A DNA stretch of 64,000 nucleotides from an uncultured Sterolibacterium sp. (GCA_903832735.1 CAILCO010000039.1:1-64000), one strand, 5' to 3'. Counted from the stretch's first letter, positions 19,318 through 28,692 are shown. The notes: generated from the letters alone by a model not told the origin. Numbers and translations: made by a program.

Positions 19318-20583
19318 TCAGCGTCCCGGCGCTTCCGGAACGGCGTTGCGACGCATTGCGGTATCGAGCGCCTCCTTGGCCGGCTTGGTGTTGCTCCAGA
19401 CCGTCGCAATCTCCTCGTTGAGGATGTCGCGCAAGCGGGCGAGACCGAAGCCGTGCTTGCTCCGCGTGCTCGCCGACTTTGCCGCGGAAAGCCGGCGCAC
19501 GGTGGCATCGAGCAAGGCCGGCGGCGATCCGTCGGCCCTCAGGCCTTCGATCGCGACCCGGGTCATCGGCAGGTAACTGGTCGCCTTGACCCATTCCTTC
19601 TGCACCTCCGGACGCAGCAGGAATTTCGCGAACTGCGCGACGACCCGGTAGTCCTCCTTCTTCTGCCCGGCCAGCACCCAGAGCGCGGCGCCATCGGGCA
19701 ACAGCTTCTCCGGCGTGGCCCCGTAGAAATCGTCGTAATGCGGCAAGGCCGCGACCCCCGCGGCGAATTTGCCGCGGCTCGCCGCGGCGTAGAGCGAGGA
19801 TTCTCCTGTGAGCATGGCGCATTCGCCGGAAAGAAACCTGCTGTCACCCTCCTTGCCCGGGCCGAAGTAATGGAAGTAGGCGCTCTTGTACCAACTCGAC
19901 AGCAAGGCGATGTGCTTGACATCGATCATCCTGTTCAGGACGACCTTCGTGCCGCCCGGCCCTTCGCGCACGGAGATCGGCTCGCCGTGCTGCGAGGAGA
20001 GATTCTCCAGATGCACCCAGGTGAAGCGGGACGAGGTCAGCGGGCATTTGTAACCGGCATCGTACAGTTTACCCGCGGCCGTCTGCACTTCCAGCCAGGT
20101 CTTGGGCGGCGCTTCCGGATTCAGGCCGGCTTTGCCGAATGCATCCTTGTTCCAGAACAGCACCGGTAGGGACAGGCCGAGCGGCAACGCCTGGAGGCGG
20201 CCGGCGGGGTCGTCGACGGCATCCAGGACGAGCGGGAAAAAACTCTTCGCGTCGATCTGCTCGCCGGCCTCTTTCAGCACCTGGTAGAGCGGCTTGAAGC
20301 GCGGCCGGGTAGCGAAAAACTCCAGGCTGTCATCGGCATCGAGCAAGGCCATCTGCGGCAACTGCCGCGGATCGGCGACGCTCCGCAGATCTTCCAGCAG
20401 CACCCGCGCCTGGCCCTTCTGCTGGACATTGAAACGCGACACCAGGGTCTCCAGGACTTCCTGCTGCGCCCCGCCCAGGGCATGGCGCAGGGTGACTTCC
20501 GGCGCTGCCATGGCCGGCAGCGCCACGCCGAAGAGCATGACCAGCCGCAAAATCCGCTTGATGTTTCTTGGCAAACAACTCAT
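19318..20583 (-). CDS. ugpB: Extracellular solute-binding protein, UgpB-like
   Basis: A 421-residue family 1 ABC binding protein with a signal peptide (KRILRLVMLFGVALPAMA). UgpB binds sn-glycerol-3-phosphate or glycerophosphocholine. Matching stretches are VLFWNKDAFGKAGL, PPKTWLEV and AAGKLYDAGYKCPLT, followed by LPHYDDFYGATPEKLLPDGAALWVLAG, a UgpB-like arrangement. The ATG at 20583 puts a proper basic n-region before the hydrophobic core; an upstream start at 20655 would not. The neighbouring ugpQ supports the substrate assignment. UgpA, E and C are absent here. Confidence 0.88.
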   Translation of the reverse strand: MSCLPRNIKRILRLVMLFGVALPAMAAPEVTLRHALGGAQQEVLETLVSRFNVQQKGQARVLLEDLRSVADPRQLPQMALLDADDSLEFFATRPRFKPLYQVLKEAGEQIDAKSFFPLVLDAVDDPAGRLQALPLGLSLPVLFWNKDAFGKAGLNPEAPPKTWLEVQTAAGKLYDAGYKCPLTSSRFTWVHLENLSSQHGEPISVREGPGGTKVVLNRMIDVKHIALLSSWYKSAYFHYFGPGKEGDSRFLSGECAMLTGESSLYAAASRGKFAAGVAALPHYDDFYGATPEKLLPDGAALWVLAGQKKEDYRVVAQFAKFLLRPEVQKEWVKATSYLPMTRVAIEGLRADGSPPALLDATVRRLSAAKSASTRSKHGFGLARLRDILNEEIATVWSNTKPAKEALDTAMRRNAVPEAPGR

Positions 20584-20680
20584 CCAGGCAATTCTACACA
20601 GGTCCTGATTTCCGGGCTTGCGGAATAGAAAGGCCCATGATAATTTACGATTCAAATATTAGAGGATCTGAATAGACAGC

Positions 20681-20914
20681 ATGCGCATTATCTGCTTGGG
20701 TGGCGGGCCGGCCGGGATGCCTTTCTCCATCCTGATCAAGAATGCCGATCCTGCGCATGAGATCACGATCATGGAAGGCAATCCGGCCGGCGACGCCTTC
20801 GGCCGGGGCGCCATCTTCTCCGCTGCCACGGTAGCCAACTTCAGCGCTCTCTCCAGGGGCGCCGCCTGCCCGCCCCGGCCTGGAAGCCGCACGCAACCCC
20901 TCGCCACCCACTGA
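20681..20914 (+). pseudogene. N-terminal remnant of an FAD-dependent aromatic-CoA monooxygenase
   Basis: A 77-codon open frame. Its first ~55 residues look like the start of the salicylyl-CoA 5-hydroxylase / anthraniloyl-CoA monooxygenase family: dinucleotide-binding motif MRIICLGGGPAGMPFSILI, then the NADPAHEITIMEGN and AFGRGAIFS stretches. Intact members run for several hundred residues. Here similarity stops near residue 55 and the rest is proline/arginine-rich readthrough. A purine-rich start region (AGAGG) is still present. The MarR gene 30 bp downstream is plausibly its former regulator. Confidence 0.7.
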
Positions 20915-20944
20915 AACCCCTTTTTCATTCCCTGAAGGCCTGTC

Positions 20945-21448
20945 ATGAAGAAAACCAAGCAAGCACAATCCGACACCGAAACCCGCGCCACCAGCGAACA
21001 CACCCAGGCGCTGCGTCTGTGGCTCAGGATGCTCGCCTGCACCAACCTGATCGAAGCCCAGATACGCTCGCGCCTGCGTACCCAGTTCGGCATCACCCTG
21101 CCGCGCTTCGATCTGATGTCGCAACTGGAGCGCTCGCCCGAGGGACTGAAGATGGGCGAACTGTCCAAGCGCATGATGGTGACCGGCGGCAACGTTACCG
21201 GCATCACCGACCAGCTCGTCACCGAAGGCCTGGTGGTACGCGAGGACAACCCCAAGGACCGGCGCGCCTACATCGTCAAACTGACCCCCGAGGGACGAAA
21301 GATCTTCAAGAAAATGGCCGAGTCCCATGAGAAGTGGATCGTCGAGTTGCTGGGCGGCATGAGCGAGAAGGAAAGGCAGCAATTCCATGCCCTGCTCGCG
21401 GTCTTGAAAACGCATGCCGGCGGCGTCAGGCCGGACCAGGATCGGTGA
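20945..21448 (+). CDS. MarR-family transcriptional regulator
   Basis: A 167-residue winged-helix regulator. The helix-turn-helix is RFDLMSQLERSPEGLKMGELSKRMMVTGGNVTGITDQLVTEGLV, followed by the MarR wing REDNPKDRRAYIVKLTPEGRKIF. The N-terminus is charged and probably disordered. MarR proteins often repress aromatic-acid genes and respond to CoA thioesters or phenolics. It follows the remnant of an aromatic-CoA monooxygenase after 30 bp, so its original target may be decayed; targets elsewhere are possible. Confidence 0.92.
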   Translation: MKKTKQAQSDTETRATSEHTQALRLWLRMLACTNLIEAQIRSRLRTQFGITLPRFDLMSQLERSPEGLKMGELSKRMMVTGGNVTGITDQLVTEGLVVREDNPKDRRAYIVKLTPEGRKIFKKMAESHEKWIVELLGGMSEKERQQFHALLAVLKTHAGGVRPDQDR

Positions 21449-21538
21449 GCATATCGTCGGCCGAGATCCTTCAGCCTGAAGGCTGGAGACTGCACGGCCC
21501 TCAAGTTTCCTGGTAAATCTGCCGTAGAATATCCCGAC

Positions 21539-21925
21539 ATGCGAACACTTCCTGCACTGATCTGCTGCGCCCTGCTGCTCGTCGCCTGCGAGCAGCTCGG
21601 CATCGAGGACCCGGCCAAGGTCGCCGCCGCGGCCGCCGCGGCCAAGGAAGCCGAGGGCAAGGCGGTGGGCAGCGCCTGCCGCCAGACCGGCCGAGCACTC
21701 GAAGATTGCTATGCGCTCAATCCGAAATCGCTGAAGTCCGCAGTTTTCGCAGGCTGGCGCGACATGGACGGCTATATGCGCGAAAACAAGATCGAGAACT
21801 CGATCCCGGAAACGACGCCGCGACCGGGTGCCGAGGCCAAGCCGGCCGAAGCCAATTCCGCCAACCCTGCCAAAGCCGCCGCTGAGCCCGTCGCGAAGCC
21901 CGCGGCCAAAGCGGATAAGCACTAG
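21539..21925 (+). CDS. Small predicted lipoprotein
   Basis: A 128-residue protein with a type II signal peptide; the lipobox LLVAC puts the lipidated Cys at residue 17. An alanine-rich helix (PAKVAAAAAAAKEAEGKA) follows, then a conserved-looking core with two cysteines (GSACRQTGRALEDCYALNPK). The low-complexity Ala/Pro/Lys C-terminus could cross the periplasm or contact cell wall. I do not recognise the family. The stop codon overlaps the first bases of the solo hairpin repeat at 21922. Confidence 0.8.
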   Translation: MRTLPALICCALLLVACEQLGIEDPAKVAAAAAAAKEAEGKAVGSACRQTGRALEDCYALNPKSLKSAVFAGWRDMDGYMRENKIENSIPETTPRPGAEAKPAEANSANPAKAAAEPVAKPAAKADKH

Positions 21926-21977
21926 TGCCCGTAGTTGTCCAAAGGACAACCCAAGGCCTTATGCCACGGCGTAGGTG
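21922..21977. repeat. Diverged solo copy of the 57-bp hairpin repeat
   Basis: A 56-bp match to the tandem unit at 14596-14823. The inner stem is GTTGTCC/GGACAAC with an AAA loop (21934-21950), against GTTGTCT/AGACAAC in the array, so the seventh pair has changed from T-A to C-G on both sides. The outer stem is degraded. It spans from the lipoprotein stop to the possible GTG start of the esterase gene. Confidence 0.85.
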
Positions 21978-22823
21978 CCAGGTTTGAAGAGCGGCGCTGA
22001 ACTAGACCGGCAGTACAACCCCCGCGGCCTCGTGCCCGACCATCAGGATTACCTCCTGGGCTGGACGAAACGCTCGGCGGAGACCAGGTCGCGGCTCGCC
22101 TGGACGACTCACGCCTACGGCGATTCCCCGGCGGAGACGCTCGACCTGTTTGCCGCGCGGCAAACGCTGGCGCCGTTGTTCATCTTCATCCACGGCGGCT
22201 ACTGGCGCGCTCTGGACAAGCGCGACTTTTCCTACCTGGCTCCCGCCTTCGTCGAAGCCGGCATCAGCCTGGCCGTGGTGAATTACGGGCTGGCCCCGGC
22301 CGTCCGCGTCGAGGAGATGGTGCGGCAGATGCTGCGCGCCTGCTCCTGGGCCTGGCGCAATGCGCCGGAACTCGACGTAGATCCCCGGCGCATCTACGTC
22401 GGCGGTCACTCCGCAGGCGGCCACCTGACGGCGATGATGCTCGCCGCACGATGGTCCTGCTATCAAGCCGATCTGCCGGACGACCTGGTGCGCGGCGGGC
22501 TGGCGATCAGCGGCCTCTACGATCTCGTGCCGCTCGCCCGGGCACCTTTCCTGACGGATAGCTTGCAACTCAGCCGGGAAGAAGCCCGGCGCCTGAGTCC
22601 GATCAGCTACCGGCCGGCGCGCCGCGTCCCCCTGCTCACCGCGGTCGGCGGCCTGGAGAGCGCCGCATTCCAGCAGCAGAACCGACTGATCCGGCAGCGC
22701 TGGCGGCACTGTCTGGGAAGCGACGTCACGATGCCCGGGCACCATCACTTCAGTATCGCCGACGCCCTTGGCGAACCCGAGAGCGCGCTTTTTCAAGCCG
22801 CCTTGCGCCTGATTTCCGCCTGA
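21975..22823 (+). CDS. Alpha/beta hydrolase (kynurenine formamidase/esterase-like)
   Basis: A 282-residue alpha/beta hydrolase. The oxyanion-hole motif HGGYWRAL and the nucleophile elbow GGHSAGGH (Ser146 counted from 21975) match the bacterial kynurenine formamidase-like/carboxylesterase group. HHHFSIADAL near the C-terminus holds the catalytic His. The start is uncertain: GTG at 21975 lies inside the hairpin repeat, and TTG at 21984 is just outside it; there is no ATG nearby. The substrate cannot be told, as no kynurenine pathway genes are adjacent. Confidence 0.85.
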   Translation: MPGLKSGAELDRQYNPRGLVPDHQDYLLGWTKRSAETRSRLAWTTHAYGDSPAETLDLFAARQTLAPLFIFIHGGYWRALDKRDFSYLAPAFVEAGISLAVVNYGLAPAVRVEEMVRQMLRACSWAWRNAPELDVDPRRIYVGGHSAGGHLTAMMLAARWSCYQADLPDDLVRGGLAISGLYDLVPLARAPFLTDSLQLSREEARRLSPISYRPARRVPLLTAVGGLESAAFQQQNRLIRQRWRHCLGSDVTMPGHHHFSIADALGEPESALFQAALRLISA

Positions 22824-22931
22824 CTCAAGATCCGCAACGCCATTCGCGGCCGATTCGGGTATACTGCCGCGGTCGCCGCCTTGCCGGTTGGTGGCATCTT
22901 GCGGCCGTCCCGGATGATAACCGGATCGATT

Positions 22932-22984
22932 GAACCGTCTGAATCGCTCAAATCGTTCAAATCGTTCAATTGTTCGTATCGTTC
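22932..22984. repeat. Degenerate 9-bp tandem repeats in the rhlE leader
   Basis: About six units related to AAATCGTTC sit in a row (two exact copies at 22950-22967). They lie in the 244-bp gap between the esterase stop and the rhlE start. Apart from these repeats and the ribosome-binding site, I see nothing definite in the gap. Confidence 0.7.
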
Positions 22985-23067
22985 AGATTGCACGGCCTTA
23001 CTTCTCAAAAGATATTTCGCTGCCTGAACCGGTACCCCGTAAGGGGCAGGCCGAATCAGGAGCATCC

Positions 23068-24543
23068 ATGAAATTCGAAGACCTCGGGCTCCTGCCCGAA
23101 CTGCTGCAAGCCGTGACCGCCGCCGGCTACACCGAGCCGACGCCGATCCAGGTCCAGGCTATTCCCGTCATACTCGCGGGCAAAGACATACTTGGCGGCG
23201 CGCAGACCGGCACCGGCAAGACGGCCGGGTTTACCCTGCCGATGCTGCAACGCCTAGCGCGTCACGCCAGCGCCTCGTCTTCGCCGGCGCGCCATCCGGT
23301 GCGGGCGCTGATCCTGACGCCGACGCGGGAACTGGCGATGCAGGTTTATGAAAGCGTCAAGACCTACAGCAAGTTCCTGCCCTTGCGCGCCATCTGCCTT
23401 TATGGCGGCGTCGACATCCGGCCGCAGATCGAGGAATTGCGCCAGGGTCGCGAAATCATCGTGGCCACACCGGGTCGGCTCCTCGACCATGTGCAGCAAA
23501 AGACCGTGGCCTTCACCCAGGTCGAGATGCTGGTCCTGGATGAGGCCGACCGGATGCTCGACATGGGCTTCATCCCGGACATCAAGCGCATCCTCGCGAT
23601 GCTGCCGAAGGAGCGCCAAAGCCTGCTGTTCTCAGCAACCTTCTCCGAGGAAATCAGGAAGCTCGCCGACACCATGCTGAAGACGCCGCAGCTGATCGAG
23701 GCGGCGGTGCGCAACTCGATCTCCGAGACCATCACCCACCGCGTCTATCCGGTGGCGCAGGAAGACAAGCGTCACCTGCTGGTGCACCTTTTGCGCCACC
23801 AGGATCTGCGCCAGGTGCTGATCTTCGTCGGCACCAAGTTCGGCGCCAGCCGCCTCGCCCATTACCTGCAACGCCAGGGGATCGAGGCCGACGCCATCCA
23901 CGGCGACAAGAGCCAGCAGCAGCGCACCGAGGCGCTCGAAGGCTTCAAGGCCGGGCGCATCAGGGTACTGGTCGGCACCGACGTCGCCGCGCGGGGCCTG
24001 GACATCGACGATCTGCCGCACGTCATTAACTACGAGTTGCCGCACGTCGCCGAGGATTACATCCACCGCATCGGCCGCACCGGCCGCGCCGGCAAGAGCG
24101 GCGTGGCCATCTCGCTGGTCTGCCCGGAAGAAAAACTGCGCTTGTCCGATATCGAAAAAATCGTCAAGCGCAAGATCGAGCAGATCGCCGTGCCCGGCTT
24201 CGAGCGGGGCAGCGACCATGGTCTGGCCGCCGACGTGGACAAGTCGGCGCGGGGGCGCAGCCGCAGCCGCGAGGATAGCGGCATGCGCGAGTCCAACGAA
24301 GAGAGAAGCCGCAAGGCCGATCGCGATCGCGGCCGCTCGCTGCACAGCGACAGGCCGGCGCACAGCGAGAGGCCGCGTCTGCCGCAACCCATGGCGCACT
24401 TGCCCAAGCTCGATTTCGATCCGAACAAGCCCTACGAATCAAGGCGGGGGGCGACTCCGCCCGCCGAACTGCCCAAGGGTCCGCAAAAACCCCGGCGGCA
24501 AGTCGCAGCGCTTCTGGGCGGGCGCATCAAACAGGATGTCTGA
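23068..24543 (+). CDS. rhlE: DEAD-box ATP-dependent RNA helicase RhlE
   Basis: A 491-residue RNA helicase for ribosome maturation and mRNA turnover. It has the Q motif (EPTPIQVQAIP), motif I AQTGTGKT, motif Ia PTRELAMQV, motif II VLDEADRMLDMGF, motif III SAT, and motif VI HRIGRTGRAGK. The last ~100 residues are a basic, Arg/Ser-rich tail (SRSREDSGMRESNEERSRK) typical of RNA-binding tails in this group. The ATG at 23068 is preceded by CAGGAG; in-frame codons upstream encode repeat-derived sequence and are rejected. The 244-bp leader may allow cold-dependent control (inference). Confidence 0.95.
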   Translation: MKFEDLGLLPELLQAVTAAGYTEPTPIQVQAIPVILAGKDILGGAQTGTGKTAGFTLPMLQRLARHASASSSPARHPVRALILTPTRELAMQVYESVKTYSKFLPLRAICLYGGVDIRPQIEELRQGREIIVATPGRLLDHVQQKTVAFTQVEMLVLDEADRMLDMGFIPDIKRILAMLPKERQSLLFSATFSEEIRKLADTMLKTPQLIEAAVRNSISETITHRVYPVAQEDKRHLLVHLLRHQDLRQVLIFVGTKFGASRLAHYLQRQGIEADAIHGDKSQQQRTEALEGFKAGRIRVLVGTDVAARGLDIDDLPHVINYELPHVAEDYIHRIGRTGRAGKSGVAISLVCPEEKLRLSDIEKIVKRKIEQIAVPGFERGSDHGLAADVDKSARGRSRSREDSGMRESNEERSRKADRDRGRSLHSDRPAHSERPRLPQPMAHLPKLDFDPNKPYESRRGATPPAELPKGPQKPRRQVAALLGGRIKQDV

Positions 24544-24658
24544 ACTACGGCGTTGCCTGGCAGATCGCTAGCCCGACTATCTCCGCAGTCGCACGGGGAC
24601 TTCCTCCGGTCGTCGGGCTGCACCCGTTCGGGTGCCTCCCTCGAAAGCCCAAGCTAGA
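24544..24658. terminator. Convergent intergenic hairpins between rhlE and pntB
   Basis: Two inverted repeats: AGCCCGAC (24570-24577) with GTCGGGCT (24612-24619), and the compact hairpin GCACCCGTTCGGGTGC (24620-24635). No clear T-tract follows on either strand, so rho-independent termination is unproven. The string ACGGGGACTTCCTCCGG within the first loop resembles parts of the recG insert and the element upstream of recG. Confidence 0.5.
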
Positions 24659-26077
24659 TCAGGTTTTCAGCACGACCAGCACTTCGTCCAGCATCTTCTT
24701 CGCATCGCCGAAGAGCATGCGATTGTTTTCCTTGTAGAACAGCGGATTGTCGACGCCGGCATAGCCAGAGGCCATGCTCCGCTTCATTACGATCGAGGTC
24801 TTGGCCTTCCAGACTTCGAGCACCGGCATGCCGGCGATCGGACTGGTCGGATCATCCTGGGCACCCGGATTGACGATGTCGTTGGCGCCGATGACGATGG
24901 CGACATCGGTGGCCGGGAAGTCATCGTTCAACTCGTCCATTTCCATCACGATGTCGTAGGGCACCTTGGCTTCGGCCAAGAGCACGTTCATGTGGCCGGG
25001 CATGCGCCCTGCCACCGGATGAATGCCGAAACGCACATTGACGCCCTTCTCGCGCAGATGCTTGGTGATCTCATAGACCGTGTGCTGGGCCTGCGCCACC
25101 GCCATGCCGTAACCGGGGACGATGATCACGCTCTTGGCTTCACGCAGTAATTCGGCGGTTTCGGCGGCATTCACCGCGACCACTTCGCCCACCGGTTCGG
25201 CTGCCCCGCCGGCCGGTTTCGGAGCGGCGCTGGCAGTGCCGAAGCCGCCGGCAATGACGCTGATGAAACTGCGGTTCATGGCGTTGCACATGATGTAGGA
25301 GAGGATTGCGCCGCTCGAACCGACCAGGGCGCCGATCACGATCAACAGATCGTTGGAAAGCATGAAACCGGTGGCCGCGGCCGCCCAACCCGAGTAGCTG
25401 TTCAACATCGACACCACCACCGGCATGTCGGCGCCGCCTATGGCCATGACCATGTGAATGCCGAAGAGCAGCGCAATCGCCGTCATCACGATCACTGGCG
25501 TCATCGCCGAAGCGATGGAATCGGCGTGGAGAAACTCGCGGCCAAACCAGATCACCACCAGCAGTCCCGCCAGATTCATCCAGTGCCGCCCCGGCAGGAG
25601 CATGGGGTTGCCGCCGATGCGGCCGGAGAGCTTGCCGAAGGCAATGATGGAGCCGGAGAAAGTGATCGCGCCGATCAGGATGCCGATATAGATTTCCATT
25701 TCGTGTATCGACTTGGCCGCGCCGGTAAACTCCTTCGCCGCTTCCGGATCGATGAAGGTGGCGAAGCCGACCAGCATCGCGGCCAGGCCGACCATGCTGT
25801 GCATCAGTGCCACCAGTTCGGGCATCTGTGTCATCTGCACGGTACGCGCCGCATACAGGCCGATGCTCGCGCCGACGACCATGGCGCAGACGATCCAGAC
25901 ATAGCCGGCGCTGCCGACCTTGGGGCCGAACACAGTCGCCAGTACCGCGATCGCCATGCCGATCATGCCGTAGAGATTGCCGCGGCGCGAGGTTTCCTGG
26001 TTCGATAAACCGCCCAGGCTGAGGATGAAAAGTATCGTGGCTCCGATATAGGAGACCGTTGCTAGACTTGCAGACAT
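24659..26077 (-). CDS. pntB: NAD(P) transhydrogenase subunit beta
   Basis: A 472-residue membrane subunit of proton-translocating transhydrogenase, which reduces NADP+ with NADH using the proton gradient. The N-terminal half has about nine hydrophobic segments. The C-terminal domain III binds NADP(H): [36 protein letters not shown] and [14 protein letters not shown] are all present. It follows pntA by 16 bp in one operon and converges with rhlE. Confidence 0.97.
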   Translation of the reverse strand: MSASLATVSYIGATILFILSLGGLSNQETSRRGNLYGMIGMAIAVLATVFGPKVGSAGYVWIVCAMVVGASIGLYAARTVQMTQMPELVALMHSMVGLAAMLVGFATFIDPEAAKEFTGAAKSIHEMEIYIGILIGAITFSGSIIAFGKLSGRIGGNPMLLPGRHWMNLAGLLVVIWFGREFLHADSIASAMTPVIVMTAIALLFGIHMVMAIGGADMPVVVSMLNSYSGWAAAATGFMLSNDLLIVIGALVGSSGAILSYIMCNAMNRSFISVIAGGFGTASAAPKPAGGAAEPVGEVVAVNAAETAELLREAKSVIIVPGYGMAVAQAQHTVYEITKHLREKGVNVRFGIHPVAGRMPGHMNVLLAEAKVPYDIVMEMDELNDDFPATDVAIVIGANDIVNPGAQDDPTSPIAGMPVLEVWKAKTSIVMKRSMASGYAGVDNPLFYKENNRMLFGDAKKMLDEVLVVLKT

Positions 26078-26093
26078 GTCGTGTTTCCCGGGC

Positions 26094-27686
26094 TTATTTG
26101 CGGAACATGGCCAGCATGCGCTGGGTCACGGCGAAGCCGCCGAACATATTGATGGCGGTGAGCACGATGCCCGCCGCCGCCAGCCATCGAATCCAGTCAT
26201 CGGGCCGGCCGACCACGACACCGGTCAAGGGCGGCGCGATCTGCACCAGGGCGCCGATGGCGATGATGCTGCTGATCGCGTTGGTCACGCTCATCAAGGG
26301 CGTATGCAAGGCCGGCTTGACGTTCCACACCACCATGTAGCCGACGAAGCAGGCCAGCACGAATACCGTGAAGTGGGCGAGGAAGGCCTCGGGGGCATTG
26401 GCGCCGACGAACCAGAACAGCGCGGCGGCAACGCCGAACATGATCGCCAGCTTGTTGCCAGCCATCGGTTCGGAGGGCGCGCCGTGACCGTGCGCCTTTT
26501 TCGCGACCGGCATGGCGGTCGCCGCCGGCTTGGCGGCCGGGGCTGCGGCAAGCTTGGGCGCAGGGGGCGGCCAGGAGATGTTGCCTTCCTTGACGACGGT
26601 GAGGCCGCGGATGGCATCGTCTTCCATATTGACGTCGATGATGCCGTCCTTGGTCTTGCATAGCTCCTCGGTGAGGCGAAACAGGTTGGTGGAATACAGC
26701 GTCGACGACTGCTTGGCAAGGCGCGAGACCAGGTCGGTGTAGCCAACGATGGTCACGCCGTGCTTGACCACCGCTAGCCCGGGCTCGGTCAGTTCGCAGT
26801 TGCCGCCCTGCTCCGCCGCCATATCGACGATGACGCTGCCCGGCTTCATGCTCGCCACCATTTCTGCGGTGATCAGCTTGGGCGCAGGCCGGCCGGGAAT
26901 CAGCGCCGTGGTGATGATGATGTCGACTTCCTTGGCCTGCTTGGCGTACATGGCGCGCTGGGCCTGCTGAAAGCCTTCGCTCATCACTTTGGCGTAACCG
27001 CCGCCGCCGGAACCTTCTTCCTCATATTCGACCTTGACGAATTCGCCGCCCAGCGAGACGACCTGGTCGGCCACTTCGGCACGGGTGTCGTTGGCGCGCA
27101 CGATGGCGCCCAGGCTGGCAGCGGTACCGATCGCCGCCAGACCGGCGACGCCGGCGCCGGCGATGAAGACTTTGGCCGGCTGCACCTTGCCCGCGGCGGT
27201 GATCTGGCCATTGAAGAATCGGCCGAAGGCGTTGGCGGCCTCGATGACGGCGCGGTAGCCGGCGACGCCGGCCTGGGAGGTCAACGCGTCCATCTTCTGG
27301 GCTCGGGAGAGCGTGCGTGGCAGCGCGTCGATAGCCAGCACGGTGACCTTCCGCTCGGCGAGCTGCTGTATCAATTCCGGGTTCTGCGCCGGCCAGATGA
27401 AGGAAACCAGCGTCTGACCCTCATGCATCAGGGCGACTTCTTCGGCGCTGGGTCCGCGCACCTTGAAGACGATGTCGGCGGCGTTCCACAGATTGGCCGC
27501 ACCGGCTATGACCTCTGCGCCTGCGGCGTGATAGGTGTCGTCGCTGAAATTGGCAGGATCGCCGGCGCCGGATTCAACGGCGATCGTAAAGCCCAGCTTG
27601 ATCAGCTTTTCAACGACCTCCGGGACGGTCGCGACGCGCTTTTCGCCCGGGAAAATCTCACGTGGCACTCCTATCATCAAAGGCAT
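26094..27686 (-). CDS. pntA: NAD(P) transhydrogenase subunit alpha
   Basis: A 530-residue alpha subunit with domain I (NAD(H) binding) and the membrane part fused, as in E. coli; many Alphaproteobacteria split it. The N-terminus [19 protein letters not shown] is diagnostic. The nucleotide fold is [21 protein letters not shown]. After a low-complexity Ala/Pro linker (residues ~375-400), the C-terminal part has about four membrane helices. A second ATG three codons downstream is possible. The PP2C gene lies upstream on the same strand after 116 bp and may be separately transcribed. Confidence 0.97.
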   Translation of the reverse strand: MPLMIGVPREIFPGEKRVATVPEVVEKLIKLGFTIAVESGAGDPANFSDDTYHAAGAEVIAGAANLWNAADIVFKVRGPSAEEVALMHEGQTLVSFIWPAQNPELIQQLAERKVTVLAIDALPRTLSRAQKMDALTSQAGVAGYRAVIEAANAFGRFFNGQITAAGKVQPAKVFIAGAGVAGLAAIGTAASLGAIVRANDTRAEVADQVVSLGGEFVKVEYEEEGSGGGGYAKVMSEGFQQAQRAMYAKQAKEVDIIITTALIPGRPAPKLITAEMVASMKPGSVIVDMAAEQGGNCELTEPGLAVVKHGVTIVGYTDLVSRLAKQSSTLYSTNLFRLTEELCKTKDGIIDVNMEDDAIRGLTVVKEGNISWPPPAPKLAAAPAAKPAATAMPVAKKAHGHGAPSEPMAGNKLAIMFGVAAALFWFVGANAPEAFLAHFTVFVLACFVGYMVVWNVKPALHTPLMSVTNAISSIIAIGALVQIAPPLTGVVVGRPDDWIRWLAAAGIVLTAINMFGGFAVTQRMLAMFRK

Positions 27687-27802
27687 CTTTGTTCACTCCA
27701 TTCCGGTTGAATCGGCCAGTTGCAGTAGGCAGCGCATTTGCGCGGGGCGCTTATGATACTTCCTGTCGTCCGAGTCTGCTTGATTTCGATCAAGCAGTGC
27801 CA

Positions 27803-28579
27803 TCAGCCCCGAAGAGACGCGGGTATTTCGTCGCTCTTCCGCTTCACCAGCCGGACGATCAGCAGCGAGATATTGTCGCCATGCCCCTTGGCCCTTTGCC
27901 GCGCCTGCCCGATCAGCAACTCGGCCGCGGCACGGGGCGGATGCTGCGCCAGCACGCTGCCCAGCTCGGCATCGGAGTAAGTGCCCCAGAGGCCGTCGGA
28001 GCAGAGCAGGAAGCAGTCGCCGGCGACCAGCGGCGCCGTCCCGCCGAAGACGATCTGTGGCCGCTCCGGGGCGCCGAGACAGGAGAGCAGGATGTTTCTC
28101 TCGGGATGGCATTCCGCCTCGGCCTCGCTGAGCCGCCCTTTGCTGACCAGATCGGCGACCAGGGAATGATCGACGCTGCGGCCGATCAGGGCGCCGTCGC
28201 GATAGTGGTAGATGCGCGAGTCGCCGCAGTGCGCCCAGTCGGCGCGACCACCCTGCAACAGCATCACGCAGGCCGTACTGTGCGGTTCCTTCTCGCTGGT
28301 GTAGCGCGTCAGACTGATGGCGTCATGGGCGTCGTCGATGCCGGCTTTCAGCATTTCCTGCACCGAGTCCGCCGGGCCGTAGGCCTCGAAGACGCTCTTC
28401 GCGGTGTGCAGCACCTGTTCGGCCGCCATCGCACCGCCGGTGCGCCCGCCCATGCCATCGGCGAGAACGGCCAGGGCCATGCCGGGGCGCCGGGAATGCG
28501 GCAGGAAGGCGACGCGATCCTGCTGATCCTGGCGATCGCCGATATGCTGGGCAGTGCAGACGTCAAGCGTGAGCGGCAT
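27803..28579 (-). CDS. PP2C-family protein serine/threonine phosphatase
   Basis: A 258-residue Mn/Mg-dependent phosphatase. The motifs are QDRVAFLP (first metal Asp in QDR), LADGMGGRTGG (motif with the bridging Asp), WAHCGDSRIYHYRDG and LLCSDGLWG, covering the core of the family. It has no membrane segment and should be cytosolic. The ATG at 28579 was chosen because the preceding 22 codons lack similarity. No kinase or FHA gene is adjacent, so the substrate is unknown. Small PP2Cs like this often pair with type VI secretion or sigma-factor switches, but no such genes are in the window. Confidence 0.9.
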   Translation of the reverse strand: MPLTLDVCTAQHIGDRQDQQDRVAFLPHSRRPGMALAVLADGMGGRTGGAMAAEQVLHTAKSVFEAYGPADSVQEMLKAGIDDAHDAISLTRYTSEKEPHSTACVMLLQGGRADWAHCGDSRIYHYRDGALIGRSVDHSLVADLVSKGRLSEAEAECHPERNILLSCLGAPERPQIVFGGTAPLVAGDCFLLCSDGLWGTYSDAELGSVLAQHPPRAAAELLIGQARQRAKGHGDNISLLIVRLVKRKSDEIPASLRG

Positions 28580-28692
28580 GCGGAAATTATAAGCGCCGAC
28601 GGCGCATTTGACGCATTTCGTCGAAACATCGCCGGCTTCTGGCAATCGCCTGCAAGTTATACTCCGTCTTTGCTATTTCCCAGGGAGTTTCC

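Noticed and set aside
22793-23065. 90-codon minus-strand frame in the rhlE leader
   Set aside because: It is driven by the 9-bp repeats (NDLNDL), has no family resemblance and overlaps the esterase end.
24620-24635. Rho-independent terminator for rhlE or pntB
   Set aside because: The hairpin GCACCC-GTTC-GGGTGC is real, but no T-run follows on either strand. It is listed only as an intergenic hairpin.
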